NCBI GenBank assembly: GCA_009746045.1
Contig: RPFO01000065.1
Coordinates: 5,387,590 to 5,451,589, forward strand
Direction: 5' to 3'
Source of the DNA: Mesostigma viride
Taxonomy: Eukaryota > Streptophyta > Mesostigmatophyceae > Mesostigmatales > Mesostigmataceae
DNA: 64,000 nt
Shown piece by piece: positions 9,034-20,832 of this stretch. The position numbers were made by a program, and so were the translations under genes. Below the pieces are notes generated by a model, which saw nothing but the letters and a program-made list of their open reading frames with translations, was not told the origin of the DNA and ran no database searches. The stretch's first letter is position 1; every line of letters begins with the position of its first letter.

Positions 9034-11482
9034 CACGCATGGATGGTGGTGGTGGGTGGCTGGCATGCATGGATGGTGGTGGTGGGTGGCTGGCACGCAT
9101 GGATGGTGGTGGTGGGTGGCTGGCACGCATGGATGATGGTGGTGGGTGGCTGGCATGCATGGATGGTGGTGGTGGTGGCTGGCATGCATGGATGGTGGTG
9201 GTGGGTGGCTGGCATGCATGGATGGTGGTGGTGGGGTGCTGGCACGCATGGATGGTGGTGGTGGGTGGCTGGCATGCATGGATGGTGGTGGTGGGGTGCT
9301 GGCACGCATGGATGGTGGTGGTGGGGTGCTGGCATGCATGGATGATGGTGGTGGGGTGCTGGCATGCATGGATGGTGGTGGTGGGGTGCTGGCACGCATG
9401 GATGGTGGTGGTGGGGTGCTGGCATGCATGGATGATGGTGGTGGGGTGCTGGCATGCATGGATGGTGGTGGTGGGTGGCTGGCATGCATGGATGATGGTG
9501 GTGGGGTGCTGGCATGCATGGATGGTGGTGGTGGGTGGCTGGCACGCATGGATGGTGGTGGTGGGTGGCTGGCACGCATGGATGGTGGTGGTGGGTGGCT
9601 GGCACGCATGGATGGTGGTGGTGGGTGGCTGGCACGCATGGATGATGGTGGTGGGTGGCTGGCATGCATGGATGGTGGTGGTGGGGTGCTGGCACGCATG
9701 GATGGTGGTGGTGGGGTGCTGGCATGCATGGATGATGGTGGTGGGGTGCTGGCATGCATGGATGGTGGTGGTGGGTGGCTGGCACGCATGGATGGTGGTG
9801 GTGGGTGGCTGGCACGCATGGATGATGGTGGTGGGTGGCTGGCATGCATGGATGGTGGTGGTGGGTGGCTGGCATGCATGGATGGTGGTGGTGGGTGGCT
9901 GGCATGCATGGATGGTGGTGGTGGGGTGCTGGCACGCATGGATGGTGGTGGTGGGGTGCTGGCACGCATGGATGGTGGTGGTGGGTGGCTGGCATGCATG
10001 GATGGTGGTGGTGGGGTGCTGGCACGCATGGATGGTGGTGGTGGGGTGCTGGCATGCATGGATGATGGTGGTGGGGTGCTGGCATGCATGGATGGTGGTG
10101 GTGGGGTGCTGGCACGCATGGATGGTGGTGGTGGGGTGCTGGCATGCATGGATGATGGTGGTGGGGTGCTGGCATGCATGGATGGTGGTGGTGGGTGGCT
10201 GGCATGCATGGATGGTGGTGGTGGGTGGCTGGCATGCATGGATGGTGGTGGTGGGGTGCTGGCACGCATGGATGGTGGTGGTGGGGTGCTGGCACGCATG
10301 GATGGTGGTGGTGGGTGGCTGGCATGCATGGATGGTGGTGGTGGGGTGCTGGCACGCATGGATGGTGGTGGTGGGGTGCTGGCACGCATGGATGGTGGTG
10401 GTGGGTGGCTGGCATGCATGGATGGTGGTGGTGGGGTGCTGGCACGCATGGATGGTGGTGGTGGGGTGCTGGCATGCATGGATGGTGGTGGTGGGTGGCT
10501 GGCATGCATGGATGGTGGTGGTGGGTGGCTGGCACGCATGGATGGTGGTGGTGGGTGGCTGGCACGCATGGATGGTGGTGGTGGGTGGCTGGCACGCATG
10601 GATGGTGGTGGTGGGTGGCTGGCACGCATGGATGGTGGTGGTGGGTGCTGGCACGCATGGATGGTGGTGGTGGGGTGCTGGCACGCATGGATGGTGGTGG
10701 TGGGTGGCTGGCATGCATGGATGGTGGTGGTGGGTGCTGGCACGCATGGATGGTGGTGGTGGGGTGCTGGCATGCATGGATGATGGTGGTGGGGTGCTGG
10801 CATGCATGGATGGTGGTGGTGGGTGGCTGGCATGCATGGATGATGGTGGTGGGGTGCTGGCATGCATGGATGGTGGTGGTGGGTGGCTGGCATGCATGGA
10901 TGGTGGTGGTGGGTGGCTGGCACGCATGGATGGTGGTGGTGGGTGGCTGGCACGCATGGATGGTGGTGGTGGGTGGCTGGCACGCATGGATGGTGGTGGT
11001 GGGTGCTGGCACGCATGGATGATGGTGGTGGGTGGCTGGCACGCATGGATGGTGGTGGTGGGTGGCTGGCACGCATGGATGATGGTGGTGGGTGGCTGGC
11101 ATGCATGGATGGTGGTGGTGGGGTGCTGGCACGCATGGATGGTGGTGGTGGGGTGCTGGCATGCATGGATGATGGTGGTGGGGTGCTGGCATGCATGGAT
11201 GGTGGTGGTGGGTGGCTGGCACGCATGGATGGTGGTGGTGGGGTGCTGGCATGCATGGATGGTGGTGGTGGGTGGCTGGCACGCATGGATGGTGGTGGTG
11301 GGTGGCTGGCACGCATGGATGGTGGTGGTGGGGTGCTGGCATGCATGGATGATGGTGGTGGGGTGCTGGCATGCATGGATGGTGGTGGTGGGTGGCTGGC
11401 ACGCATGGATGGTGGTGGTGGGTGGCTGGCACGCATGGATGATGGTGGTGGGGTGCTGGCATGCATGGATGGTGGTGGTGGA
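9034..11482 (+). repeat. 30-bp GC-rich minisatellite, about 80 units
   Basis: Units of 30 bp (core catggatggtggtggtggg followed by a TGGCTGGCA or GTGCTGGCA variant) run without interruption. Variant positions alternate: cacgcatgg/catgcatgg and gatggtgg/gatgatgg. Several higher-order blocks repeat in the same variant order. All six frames are nearly stop-free, which produces very long apparent ORFs (His/Pro/Cys- or Trp/Val/Gly-rich). I do not call these genes. Confidence 0.95.
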
Positions 11483-11985
11483 CATATCGCTGGCTGAGGA
11501 CCAACACGAAAAAAGAGGCCATATCGCTGGCTGAGGACCAACACGAAAAAAGAAAACATATCGCTGGCTGACGACCAACACGAAAAAAGAAAACATATCG
11601 CTGGCTGACGACCAACACGAAAAAAGAAAACATTTAGCTGGCTTAGGACCAACACGAAAAAAGAAAACATTTAGCTGGCAGAGGACCAATACGAAAAAAT
11701 ACTCTGGTCGCTCGCTGAGGACCAACCCTTAAAAAGAAGCCGTGTCGCTGGCTGAGGACCAACACGAAAAAAGAAAACATATTGCTGGCTGAGGACCAAC
11801 CCTAAAAAAGAAGGCATATCGCTGGCTGAGGACCAACACGAAAAAAGAAGCCATGTCGCTGGCTGAGGACCAACCCTTAAAAAGAAGGCATATCGCTGGC
11901 CGAGAACCAACCAGAAAAAAGAAGTCATGTCGCTGGCTGAGGACCAACACGAAAAAACAAGCCATATCGCTGGCTGAGGACTACA
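11483..11985 (+). repeat. 37-bp tandem array
   Basis: About 13-14 diverging units of 37 bp with the core atatcgctggctgaggacc and a short A-run, directly abutting the 30-bp minisatellite. No coding evidence; apparent ORFs are repeat translations. Confidence 0.9.
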
Positions 11986-12112
11986 AAAGGGCATCATAGA
12001 CGCCACCCTGCTCGCGCGAGTAAGTAGGGGTTCGTTGCACATTTACCTGCACGCATAAATCAGGAAGGGGGAAAAACGGCATTGAACAGGACCACGATTA
12101 GAATTGGGCTAG

Positions 12113-12530
12113 CTATAAACTAACCGGACCATTTGAAGGCATAGCAACAAACATCACGCTCGACATCAAAAAAGACTGCGCTGTTGATGCACCTTTTTCA
12201 TTATGGCGGCGAGTTGAGGCGGCAGATTCCTCACCATCTTCAGCTAGGCAGCGATGATTATTACAGAAAACAGCTATGGCGGCAGCAGTGGTGGTGCGGT
12301 TTTCGAAACCCAACAGCTGTTGTGACCGATCGTCCGTGGAGCGACCCCTGTCAACGGCCCAGCGTAACCGGCGTTCAGGACGGAAAACGTGGCATGCTCG
12401 CCATTCGGCCAACGAGGCGAAACGCGGCGCTAGATTATTCTTATTGACAAACCGCGCATGCGGATTGGACGACTCACAATGTGACGTAATCCAAGCGTCG
12501 GTCTTCACGGTCCCGCAGGTATAAAAAGGA
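12113..12530. other. unassigned region with a TATA-like box
   Basis: A TATAAAAAGG sequence at 12520-12529 lies downstream of a TGACGTAA element (12482-12489) and would suit a plus-strand promoter, but no convincing ORF follows before the AT-rich block. A 131-codon minus-strand ORF covers 12113-12508 with no recognisable family. I cannot decide whether it is real. Confidence 0.2.
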
Positions 12531-12744
12531 ACAACACGCAGCCAATTTGACGCTACAATCGGGATGTTTGGATTCGGGCGTCACCATGCTGCCGTGGATA
12601 ACGACGTCCGCGGTTCGATTCTAGCGTGAGCCCGGTGCTTTTTTGCACGTCGTCTGAGAGATCATCTGTCATATTACCACCAGTCGTCACTCTGCAAAGC
12701 GACGTGCCTACTGCCACGTGGTATGGCAAAAATTTCGAATGCAG

Positions 12745-13300
12745 AACTTTTGGGGTATACAAATAAATATATTAATGAATCGGGTATAGTAAATGTATGG
12801 GGATATATACTAACATGCTAGCCAATATATTTATACTTTCTGCTGTCCATATGCTTATTATTATGATTATTGTTATGAATATGATATATGTTCTTTCTAA
12901 TATTTGTTAAATATATTTTCCTATTTACTGCTAACTTACTGTACTAGTTTTTTATATAAATGACTAGTACTAGATAGATTAATGCCATGAATACAAATTT
13001 AAAATATAGATTAAATTTTATGACAATATTACATATATTTATGGACATCACTCTTTTTTTCATACAATAAGTAGAAAATATTTAGTATTAGAGATAGCTA
13101 GTCTGTCCAGTTCATATTTCTTTTATCTAAACAATAATGATTGTAATAGAAATAGTACTAAATACTAATTAAAACTATATAAATACCAATAAATACTTTC
13201 CATATTTCTGCTACATAATTAAACAATAATGATTAAAACAATTATGTTCAATATTCAATTTCATTTAGTAGAATCTTAAATAATTCCATGAATTAATTCA
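12745..13300. other. AT-rich non-coding block
   Basis: About 550 bp dominated by A and T, with no ORF above background and no obvious inverted repeats; flanks are GC-balanced. The sharp edges suggest an inserted or differently evolving segment, but I see no terminal repeats that would define a mobile element. Confidence 0.5.
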
Positions 13301-13620
13301 CGTATTTTCCTGTCTTGGTGTGATCATCCAGGTACCTCGGCAACGACACGACACGCCTGAAAAATGAGCCGGGAAGGTGTGTTTCCAATGATGCAAATCT
13401 TGGTCGCGCTGCAGCGCGACCTCTTCTCAGTTCCATACGAAAAGGCCTTAAAACTTGTGTGTAACTTCGCAAGGGTCGCGCTGCAGAGCTACCAAAAATT
13501 TCATGAAGTTTGACTTTCTCTATATTTGCTTCGCAATTGAGATTCTTTTGTATCTGCGAAGAAGGTGGGGTCATTTCGCGGAGTGACCCTGCTAATATGT
13601 TAATTGTCCGTGAATTTCTT

Positions 13621-15620
13621 TTCATACACCCGTTTGCTCACCATAGTCACCAGCATCTTTGTTAAAACAATAAGTAGATGCATACAGACAGGTAGCGGTT
13701 ACAGAACCGCTATTAAGAACTCCTTAGGCATGGCTCGCGATTACCCGCGCAGACCAGGCCACCAAAGAGGGTGGGTGGGTGGGACAAGAAAAAAGACCAC
13801 AACAATGTCACTACGCCGCCAAAGTAGTCAAACTGCCCTAGCACGGGGCTGACATCAGCAACCGAGCTTAACTTAACACGCCAACCTGAGAATGTAGCGA
13901 CACCTACCGTACCACAAAAACAACAACCAATCAAATACCCTTTCCGAAAGGTTCTAATTATCATTCAACAAACCGGTTCAACAAACCCGGCCCTGTCAAA
14001 CTTTAAGCATAAGATTGTTTCGAGATTGTAGCACAATAGGGCCACTGCCCCTACTAACAATTCCAGGTCGCCAGCCATTAGCCAAATCCGGTTACATCTG
14101 CCAAACCCGCCCGGTTCAGCCGACCATCCAGGCGGCTCCCGTGAGCGGCCTTATTCCCCGCCTCACTTCGAGAAACTCTTTTCAAAGAAATCCGATTCAT
14201 ACACCCGTTTGCTCACCATAGTCACCAGCATCTTTGTTAAAACAATAAGTAGATGCATACAGACAGGTAGCGGTTACAGAACCGCTATTAAGAACTCCTT
14301 AGGCATGGCTCGCGATTACCCAACCTCCCCTTCCTGGCCCTCCGGTCCGCTAAAGAAGCACCATTTCCTTTCCCGTCAAAAGCTGTCCTGTCGCGATGGG
14401 CGCTCTCCGTTGCCAGAAAACAGATTTAATTCCCAGCGACTGTGAATGCACAAAAATTCATGCACTGTCAATCGACACAGCTCGCATTTTTGACCCCACT
14501 CGGGGGCCCCCGCTGACCTCGTTGCCGACCTCTTCTCTGGTCCGCTAAGGGGTGCTGTCGCGGAACACAAAGTCAAAGCAAAAGCTGCTTACTGGCGCCG
14601 CTGATTCCAGCCGACGCCCAGTTTACAACTTTTTTGAAGAGCAACCAACCTAGTGCCGAGCACATAAACACTCCTTCCGTACAAAAAAGTGGAAATACCA
14701 CTGATTACGAAATCAAGTTGGCTTTCAGCCCTTGCCTCCTGCGCCGAGGCTCCGTGTCCCACAACGGTGACTTAAATTTTTTACCCCCCCGAGCCGCGGC
14801 GGCCCTCAAGCCAAGCCCAACCCGGAATGCAAGCATTTCCAGGTACGAGACAACTCAAAGGCAGGCCAGCCTGCCGACAGCCCAACCCGAGGCGCAAGCA
14901 TCCCCAGGTACGGAACCATCAAAAAGCAAGCTAGCCCTTGCCCAACCCGGCCAGCTGGCCGTTTCTTTCAAACAAACCAGCCATTAAATAATGCATCAGC
15001 CCCCGCTTCGCATTTAAACCCCGATCACCCGGACATTAATTCCGGGCCAGTGGCAGCCATGAATCCCAACCGCCTTAAGCAGCCAGGGATCATGGATGCC
15101 GGAAATTTGGTTAACAAATTTTAGCCCCGCACCCATGCTGAGCGCAAGGCTGGTGAGGCACTTCTTGTACCGCCATAGCCTCAGCCGTCGGCGCTCAGCC
15201 AACGTTTACAAGAAAAAAGACCACAACAATGTCACTACGCCGCCAAAGTAGTCAAACTGCCCTAGCACGGGGCTGACATCAGCAACCGAGCTTAACTTAA
15301 CACGCCAACCTGAGAATGTAGCGACACCTACCGTACCACAAAAACAACAACCAATCAAATACCCTTTCCGAAAGGTTCTAATTATCATTCAACAAACCGG
15401 TTCAACAAACCCGGCCCTGTCAAACTTTAAGCATAAGATTGTTTCGAGATTGTAGCACAATAGGGCCACTGCCCCTACTAACAATTCCAGGTCGCCAGCC
15501 ATTAGCCAAATCCGGTTACATCTGCCAAACCCGCCCGGTTCAGCCGACCATCCAGGCGGCTCCCGTGAGCGGCCTTATTCCCCGCCTCACTTCGAGAAAC
15601 TCTTTTCAAAGAAATCCGAT
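13621..15620. mobile_element. non-autonomous split-direct-repeat element 2 (PAT/TOC1-like layout)
   Basis: This has the same architecture as the element at 2.9 kb. R1 (126 bp) lies at 13621-13746 and 14196-14321. R2 (412 bp) lies at 13784-14195 and 15208-15619. The order is R1, a 37-bp G-rich spacer (gtgggtgggtggg), R2, R1, an 886-bp internal region, R2. The two elements share R1 core words (accagcatctt, ttaaaacaataagt, gcataca), the R2 end (gaaactc...caaagaa...ccgat), and an internal word (gcaagcatccccaggtacgg). The sequence otherwise diverges, so they are two families of one type. The internal region has no RT or recombinase ORF. The second R2 ends directly beside the transposase-like gene at 15.63 kb. 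Confidence 0.65.
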
Positions 15621-15643
15621 TTGTTTCTGCAGCACGGGAACGG

Positions 15644-17158
15644 GTGTTTCTTTCGCCAACCTCCTCCTCCTTGCGTGGCGGCTTTGCTAATCGACTCAAT
15701 GCCCACAACTTGAGCATCGGGACACCGACGCCCCTTGCAGCGGATCTGAAAAACAGCTCGAAACGAAATTTCGGGAATGAGAACCGCAGCACCTCGCCCG
15801 CCGTCAGGAAGCCAGCGAAAAGGCCTGGCCAGTACGCCGAGAAGAAGTCTGTTGTGGGGACTCATCTTGCTGATGAGGCGTACAACGTAGTTCATCACAT
15901 GAGGAATGAATCTACCAAGCGGGCCTCTTTTGAGGAGATTGTTGATGGCTTCAATAAGAGGGCTGACGAGCTCAAGGCGGAGCATTTTGACATTCCGGTG
16001 GCCAAGCTTTTTGATGAGCAGCGGCTTGCACAACTGTCGAGGTCTTGGGTGGCTCGGCTGATCGCCCTTTTTGACGACCTGTCGAAATCCGACCATGACA
16101 GAGACGTCAAGATCATTTTGGTGTCAACTCTTTTTTGTGGGGACGACATCGAGAAGGAGTTTTCGGCGGCAGAGTTGGAGAGAATGACGGGTGTCCCCGC
16201 GAAGACCATTCTCAAAGTTCGGGCGATCAGAAAGCAACAGAAGATGGAGTTCCTGACGCGTGCGCTGGCGCGAAAGAAGAGGAAGTTGCCCCAATTTGTA
16301 ATCGAGTCGATCGCGCAGGCTTGGACTGATGAGGAGAACTCGCGCGCTTCGCCCCAAGAGAGGGATACCATAAAGACGCACGAACGAGTTGGCAATCGTG
16401 CGATTTTGGTTGGTGTCCAAGGGGCCTACTTCTACCTCACCTCGAAGGAGGACATATATCTCAAGTTTTTAGCGGAGCACACGTACTGGGACAAGAAAAG
16501 TCCGCAGTATGAGAAGGATGTCGGCATCCATGTCGGATATACGACTTTCTGCAAGTACGCCCCCAAAACCGTCAAGGGGAAGTGGAAGGAGAGAAACGTG
16601 TGCGCCTGTGAGACGCATACGGTCATGCAGTCGAAGGTAGCGGCATGGACTAGGTACTGCAAGGCGAAGCACGGCAAGAACTGCAAGTGCGGCGACGAGT
16701 GTGAGGGATGTTTAAGGGCGAGATTGCCTGACGGCACGTGCGGGATGTTCGAAAGCCTGCACACGACCGAATGGGTGAAGCACTTCCATTGCCGTGTGGC
16801 GGAGGCGGATGGGGGTAGTGAGCTGGGGGGTGGGGCAAACTCGGCGAGAAACGAAGAGGAGGAAGGGGACAATAATGTGACGGAAGATGAATGGCAGGGG
16901 CAAGACCTTGACGATCTTGAAATAAATGAGAGGATCGTGGAGGATGAGGAAGGGGTGCCAAGGGTAGGGGACCCATCCATGGAGGAGGGGTCTGTCTTTC
17001 GCATTCTGAAGAGGGCATGTATGGAGAACTCGTGTCCCGAGTCCCGGTGTGGCATCAAAGACTGGGTGTTGTGTGACCGGGACAAGAATTCAACAGAACT
17101 ACTAAATTGGTTCAGATACGTGAAGAAGGAGGTAGTGGTTTCCCGACCGGCAGGGGAG
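15644..17158 (+). CDS. DDE-type transposase-like gene, exon 1
   Basis: The frame is open for about 505 codons up to GGGGAG|GTAAGC (donor at 17159). It carries an N-terminal helical region, then a Cys-rich segment (CACETHTVMQ and CKCGDECEGC, possible zinc-binding) and an acidic tail. The 5' end is undefined: the frame is open into the preceding split-repeat element, and a TTTCTGCAG acceptor-like site lies at 15624-15632, so the first exon may have been displaced by that insertion. The architecture matches an unnamed, widely distributed family of transposase-derived proteins (N-terminal domain, CxC clusters, then an AENY...SDN...HGKG core). Confidence 0.5.
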
Positions 17159-17290
17159 GTAAGCGTGTTTGGATTTTGTGACGCAATTATTTCGCAGCGT
17201 CATTCTGCAGCGCGATGTTAATTTAAAGGCTTTTCTGATACTTTATGAATATGTTACTTGCAAATTTACTTCATCCCTTGGTTAAAACAG

Positions 17291-18068
17291 GACGCGACCG
17301 ATCGGCGGGTCCCGGAGAAGGTCAAGCGGCCCGTACAGGAAACGATGAGGTCAACGCCCGCGCAGCTGAGGCTGGCGATTATCGAGAGTTGGGAGGACTT
17401 TACCAACCACTGCTTTACGTCATGGTGGCAGTCGGCAACGATCAAGGACCGGGAGAGGAACATGACTGAGGGGGATGTGCTCGTGCATGGAGATTGGGCC
17501 GAGAATTACGAGAACAACAACTACGTCCAACTGCAGTCGCAGTACTTTCACAAGACGAGCTTTGTCCTCATGCCCATGATCGTGCGATATTTGCACAATG
17601 GTGCGATGGCAAAGCGAACGTTCTTTTTTCTCGGGGAAGCCAAGATGAAGCGGGGAGAGCGGGCGCTCGTCTACGCGCTGAGGACAATCATGGAAACCCT
17701 GCGCGGACTTGGTGTGGGGGTGAAGAGGATGTTCATGTGCTCTGACAACTGCTCATCCCAGTTCAAGTCCAAGTACGTGGTTAACGCCGTCTTCCGCCTC
17801 CTCATGCAGGATCCCGACTTGGAATCCTTCGAGTACCACTACTTGGGTGAGCAGCACGGGAAGGGGGAGGTGGATGGTCAGGGAGCGAAGTTCAAGTGCA
17901 TTGTGAGGAACATGCAATGCATTCCTGAGAACCAGGGCATCGTTACAGGGCGCCAGATCGTCTTGAAAGTACATGCGGGACAGCTGGGAAGGAGGCAAAA
18001 CCACGAGCAGGGAGTCGGCCCGCGCTCGGGCAGAGGGCGTCCACCGTCATTTCTTTCATTTTCCTGAG
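17291..18068 (+). CDS. DDE-type transposase-like gene, exon 2 (catalytic core, one frameshift)
   Basis: It follows a 132-bp intron ending AAAACAG. The motifs GDWAENYE (~17485), CSDNCSSQF (~17738) and HGKGEVDG (~17855) give candidate acidic residues D, D and E/D in the order and context of the AENY...SD...HGKG transposase-like family; assignment of catalytic residues is by analogy. After a GAAAGTACATG word near 17967 the coding signal moves by one base into a neighbouring frame, which stays open to a CCTGAG|GTGCGA donor at 18069. The nominal frame instead runs to a TGA at 18065. This is either a one-base indel or an assembly error. Confidence 0.5.
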
Positions 18069-18305
18069 GTGCGAAACTCAATTTTTCTTGAACTTGATTG
18101 AGGTATCTCTGCAGAGTGACCTTTTGCCCATTTGGATTTTATTATTTGATAATGCTAAAAGAACTGGTATGAATTAGCGTCTTATATAGTGAAAAATGCA
18201 TGCAAAGCACTTTCAAAGGGGTATCTCTGCAGAGTGACCCTTCATGTGTACTTGATCTATTGACACATACCAACTTTCCGTTTCTGACATTCTCCCTCAT
18301 TGCAG

Positions 18306-19007
18306 GACCTCGACTCCGGCGCCCGTATGATACCGACGCGTGTCGAGGCCATCAAGCAAGCGCACTGGTGGCGCCTGGACAAGTCTGACCCGGGGCTCCT
18401 GATGATGAGGCGTTTTTCGTGCTACTGCCCAGCCTGCCTAGCTAACAGGTGGGAGGAGTGCCGGACCGAGTGGACACATATCGAGGAATTTAACGATGAG
18501 GGCCAAACGATGAAAACTTTCCGCCTGATGCCGCCAACGCAGCCCATACCTCCGGTTCGCCAGCTGACGCGGGCGGAACTGCTGAAGGATCAAAGGGATG
18601 CCATTGGCAGGCAGATGCGCATGTATGATTACATCGCAGTTCCGTCAGACAGAGAGGACGTGAACCACAATTCCGCCCACCCTTTTTGGGTGATGCAGGT
18701 GGTGAGGGAGGCCTCAGTGCTGGAGAAGGAGGAGGTTAGGTGGGTTGAGGGACAAAACGGACGGCAGAAGGAGATTTTCTTGCCCGGCCACGCCGTTCTG
18801 GCGGTTCGGCTGTGGAAGCGAGATATGCATGACCCCCTGCATTTTACTCTGGATTTGGCTGATTGGCCGGAGTCCCGCCCAGCCGACCTGGTCGATTGCT
18901 ATCTGTGCATCTCCGCTGCTCTTCCGCTCCAGTGCATGGTCCTTGGCAACCAAAGGCAAGCCTACGTTGATATGAGCAAGGAGCTTGACGCGTGCACAAC
19001 GGTCTGA
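18306..19007 (+). CDS. DDE-type transposase-like gene, exon 3
   Basis: It follows a 237-bp intron (18069-18305, acceptor TCATTGCAG) that holds two copies of the CTCTGCAGAG palindrome. About 233 codons to a TGA at 19005. It begins Asp-Leu-Asp-Ser-Gly, with a CYCPACLANRWEEC cluster (possible zinc ribbon) near residue 40 and a Trp/Pro-rich C-terminal part. This is the usual C-terminal Cys-cluster region of the family. No flanking terminal inverted repeats were identified, so an intact transposon cannot be delimited. Confidence 0.5.
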   Translation, partial: DLDSGARMIPTRVEAIKQAHWWRLDKSDPGLLMMRRFSCYCPACLANRWEECRTEWTHIEEFNDEGQTMKTFRLMPPTQPIPPVRQLTRAELLKDQRDAIGRQMRMYDYIAVPSDREDVNHNSAHPFWVMQVVREASVLEKEEVRWVEGQNGRQKEIFLPGHAVLAVRLWKRDMHDPLHFTLDLADWPESRPADLVDCYLCISAALPLQCMVLGNQRQAYVDMSKELDACTTV

Positions 19008-19299
19008 AAGTGCCAAAAAATAGCCTTATTACTCCTGCACGACGCAATTATAGTCGAAACATGCTAGATCTTGGTAGGTAGCATCTTCAGGACACTAGTA
19101 GAAGGATTGCAACTTTCCGGACCTACCGGACCTCAGCTGACCTATTTTTGGCATGTCTATTTTTAGCATTTTTCAGGATTTTAATATAAACAAATACCTT
19201 CTAATATGCAAATGAAGAGTTCTTGACCTGGCTGTTTGCAAGTAAGTTGATACTCATGACTAATGACTGTACACAAGATCTGATGGTCATCCAACCGCA

Positions 19300-19815
19300 T
19301 TTGGTGACAAAATGCCACCAAATGCTAGCAAAAATGTGCGTTTTTCGTATTTTTCATCACATTTCATGGCAGTTTCCATACAAGATGTGCTCCGTTGAGG
19401 CTGGAAACTTGCAGGCATCTTAAACATCATTATTCTAGACATCCCACAAAAATTCAGGTCCATCATATGGTATTTGATGTCAGTTTGCTCACAAATGTTA
19501 CAAAAAATGCACGTTTTTCGTATTTTTCATCACATTTCATGGCAGTTTCCATACAAGATGTGCTCAGTTGAGGCTAGAAACTTGCATGCACCTTTGCCAT
19601 CATTATTTTAGACATTCCACAAAAACTCAGGCCCATCATGGTTTATTTGATGTCCGTTTGCTCACAAATGTTACCAAAATTGCACCTATTTCGTATTTTT
19701 CATCACATTTCATGGCAGTTTCCATACAAGATGTGCTCTGTTGAGGCTGGAAACTTGCATGCACCTTTGCCATCATTATTTTAGACATTCCACAAAAACT
19801 CAGGCCCATCATATT
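19300..19815 (-). repeat. 173-bp satellite, about three units, reverse orientation
   Basis: The word ttcgtatttttcatcacattt recurs at ~19345, ~19518 and ~19691, a period of 173 bp. The reverse complement of the unit aligns with the 173-bp satellite at 24.2-24.9 kb: shared words include aatttttgtggg, gatg(c)tgcctgcaag and ccagcct, in the same order. These are therefore diverged members of one satellite family in opposite orientations. Confidence 0.7.
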
Positions 19816-20174
19816 CTATTTGGTAGAGTTATCAACGCCATACCTGCCAGTTTCCACTGCAAATGCTTACTATACCCATGGATGCGAAACTGCCATTGTG
19901 GAATACATGGTGAGCTCCAAATTAGATTACTCATTAAAACATGAAAACCATTCACAAGTGATAAAACACAACCTCCAGGAGCCACACACAAAAGTTCATC
20001 GATATAAACACTGGCTGGGCACAGCTGACAATATGCACATGTGGCCATGTGGATGCTCACGCAATCTCCATTATACGGAGGGGCTTGCTGAAAATAATAT
20101 TGGCAGCTGTCGAATGGGCTAGAAAGGTCATTTTACATGTACACCCACAGCATGCCAAGTATTGTAGCTGAAAA

Positions 20175-20339
20175 TTACTCCACAGGCGGCACGGCGTTGA
20201 TGCGTTTGCGCGCCCTCATCTCGGTATCGCGAGGAGGTAGTGGCACCTCCCTGCACAATTTCTGCCTGACCTTGTCAGCCTTCATGTCCTGCACCAACAT
20301 GGACACCCCCGTACCCTTGCCATTGGCATCACAGCCCAG
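20175..20339 (-). CDS. possible terminal exon, 54 codons
   Basis: On the minus strand a TTCAATTAG acceptor-like site is followed by 54 open codons rich in Lys/Arg/Val, beginning Leu-Gly-Cys-Asp-Ala-Asn-Gly, to a TAA at 20175. Upstream on the minus strand is the long GAGT microsatellite, so the rest of the gene cannot be followed. No family recognised. Confidence 0.3.
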   Translation of the reverse strand: MGCDANGKGTGVSMLVQDMKADKVRQKLCREVPLPPRDTEMRARKRINAVPPVE

Positions 20340-20400
20340 CTAATTGAACAGTGGTTGGTGCAGCGCTTGGTGTCCTCCTTGCGCATGTGGTGCATGTGCA

Positions 20401-20731
20401 AGTGAGTGAGTGAGTGAGTGAGTGAGTGAGTGAGTGAGTGAGTGAGTGAGTGAGTGAGTGAGTGAGTGAGTGAGTGAGTGAGTGAGTGAGTGAGTGAGTG
20501 AGTGAGTGAGTGAGTGAGTGAGTGAGTGAGTGAGTGAGTGAGTGAGTGAGTGAGTGAGTGAGTGAGTGAGTGAGTGAGTGAGTGAGTGAGTGAGTGAGTG
20601 AGTGAGTGAGTGAGTGAGTGAGTGAGTGAGTGAGTGAGTGAGTGAGTGAGTGAGTGAGTGAGTGAGTGAGTGAGTGAGTGAGTGAGTGAGTGAGTGAGTG
20701 AGTGAGTGAGTGAGTGAGTGAGCGAGCGAGC
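20401..20731 (+). repeat. (GAGT)n microsatellite
   Basis: About 82 uninterrupted GAGT units. The complementary strand is stop-free and gives a false poly-(THSL) ORF. Confidence 0.97.
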
Positions 20732-20736
20732 AGGAG

Positions 20737-20815
20737 TGGGTGGGTGGGTGGGTGGGTGGGTGGGTGGGTGGGTGGGTGGGTGGGTGGGTGGGTGGGTGGG
20801 TGGGTGGGTGGGTGA
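20737..20815 (+). repeat. (GGGT)n microsatellite
   Basis: About 19 GGGT units, separated from the GAGT block by a short gagcgagcgagcagga transition. Strong G-quadruplex potential. Confidence 0.95.
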
Positions 20816-20832
20816 GTGAGCGAGCGAGCTTT

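Noticed and set aside
8828-11725. ORFs of 830-965 codons on both strands, rich in His/Pro/Cys or Trp/Val/Gly
   Set aside because: They are translations of the 30-bp minisatellite, whose unit has no stop in most frames (30 is divisible by 3). All frames are open at once and no splice or start context is convincing.
9034-11985. CRISPR-like direct repeat array
   Set aside because: Units are contiguous without unique spacers, the setting is eukaryotic, and no cas-like gene is present.
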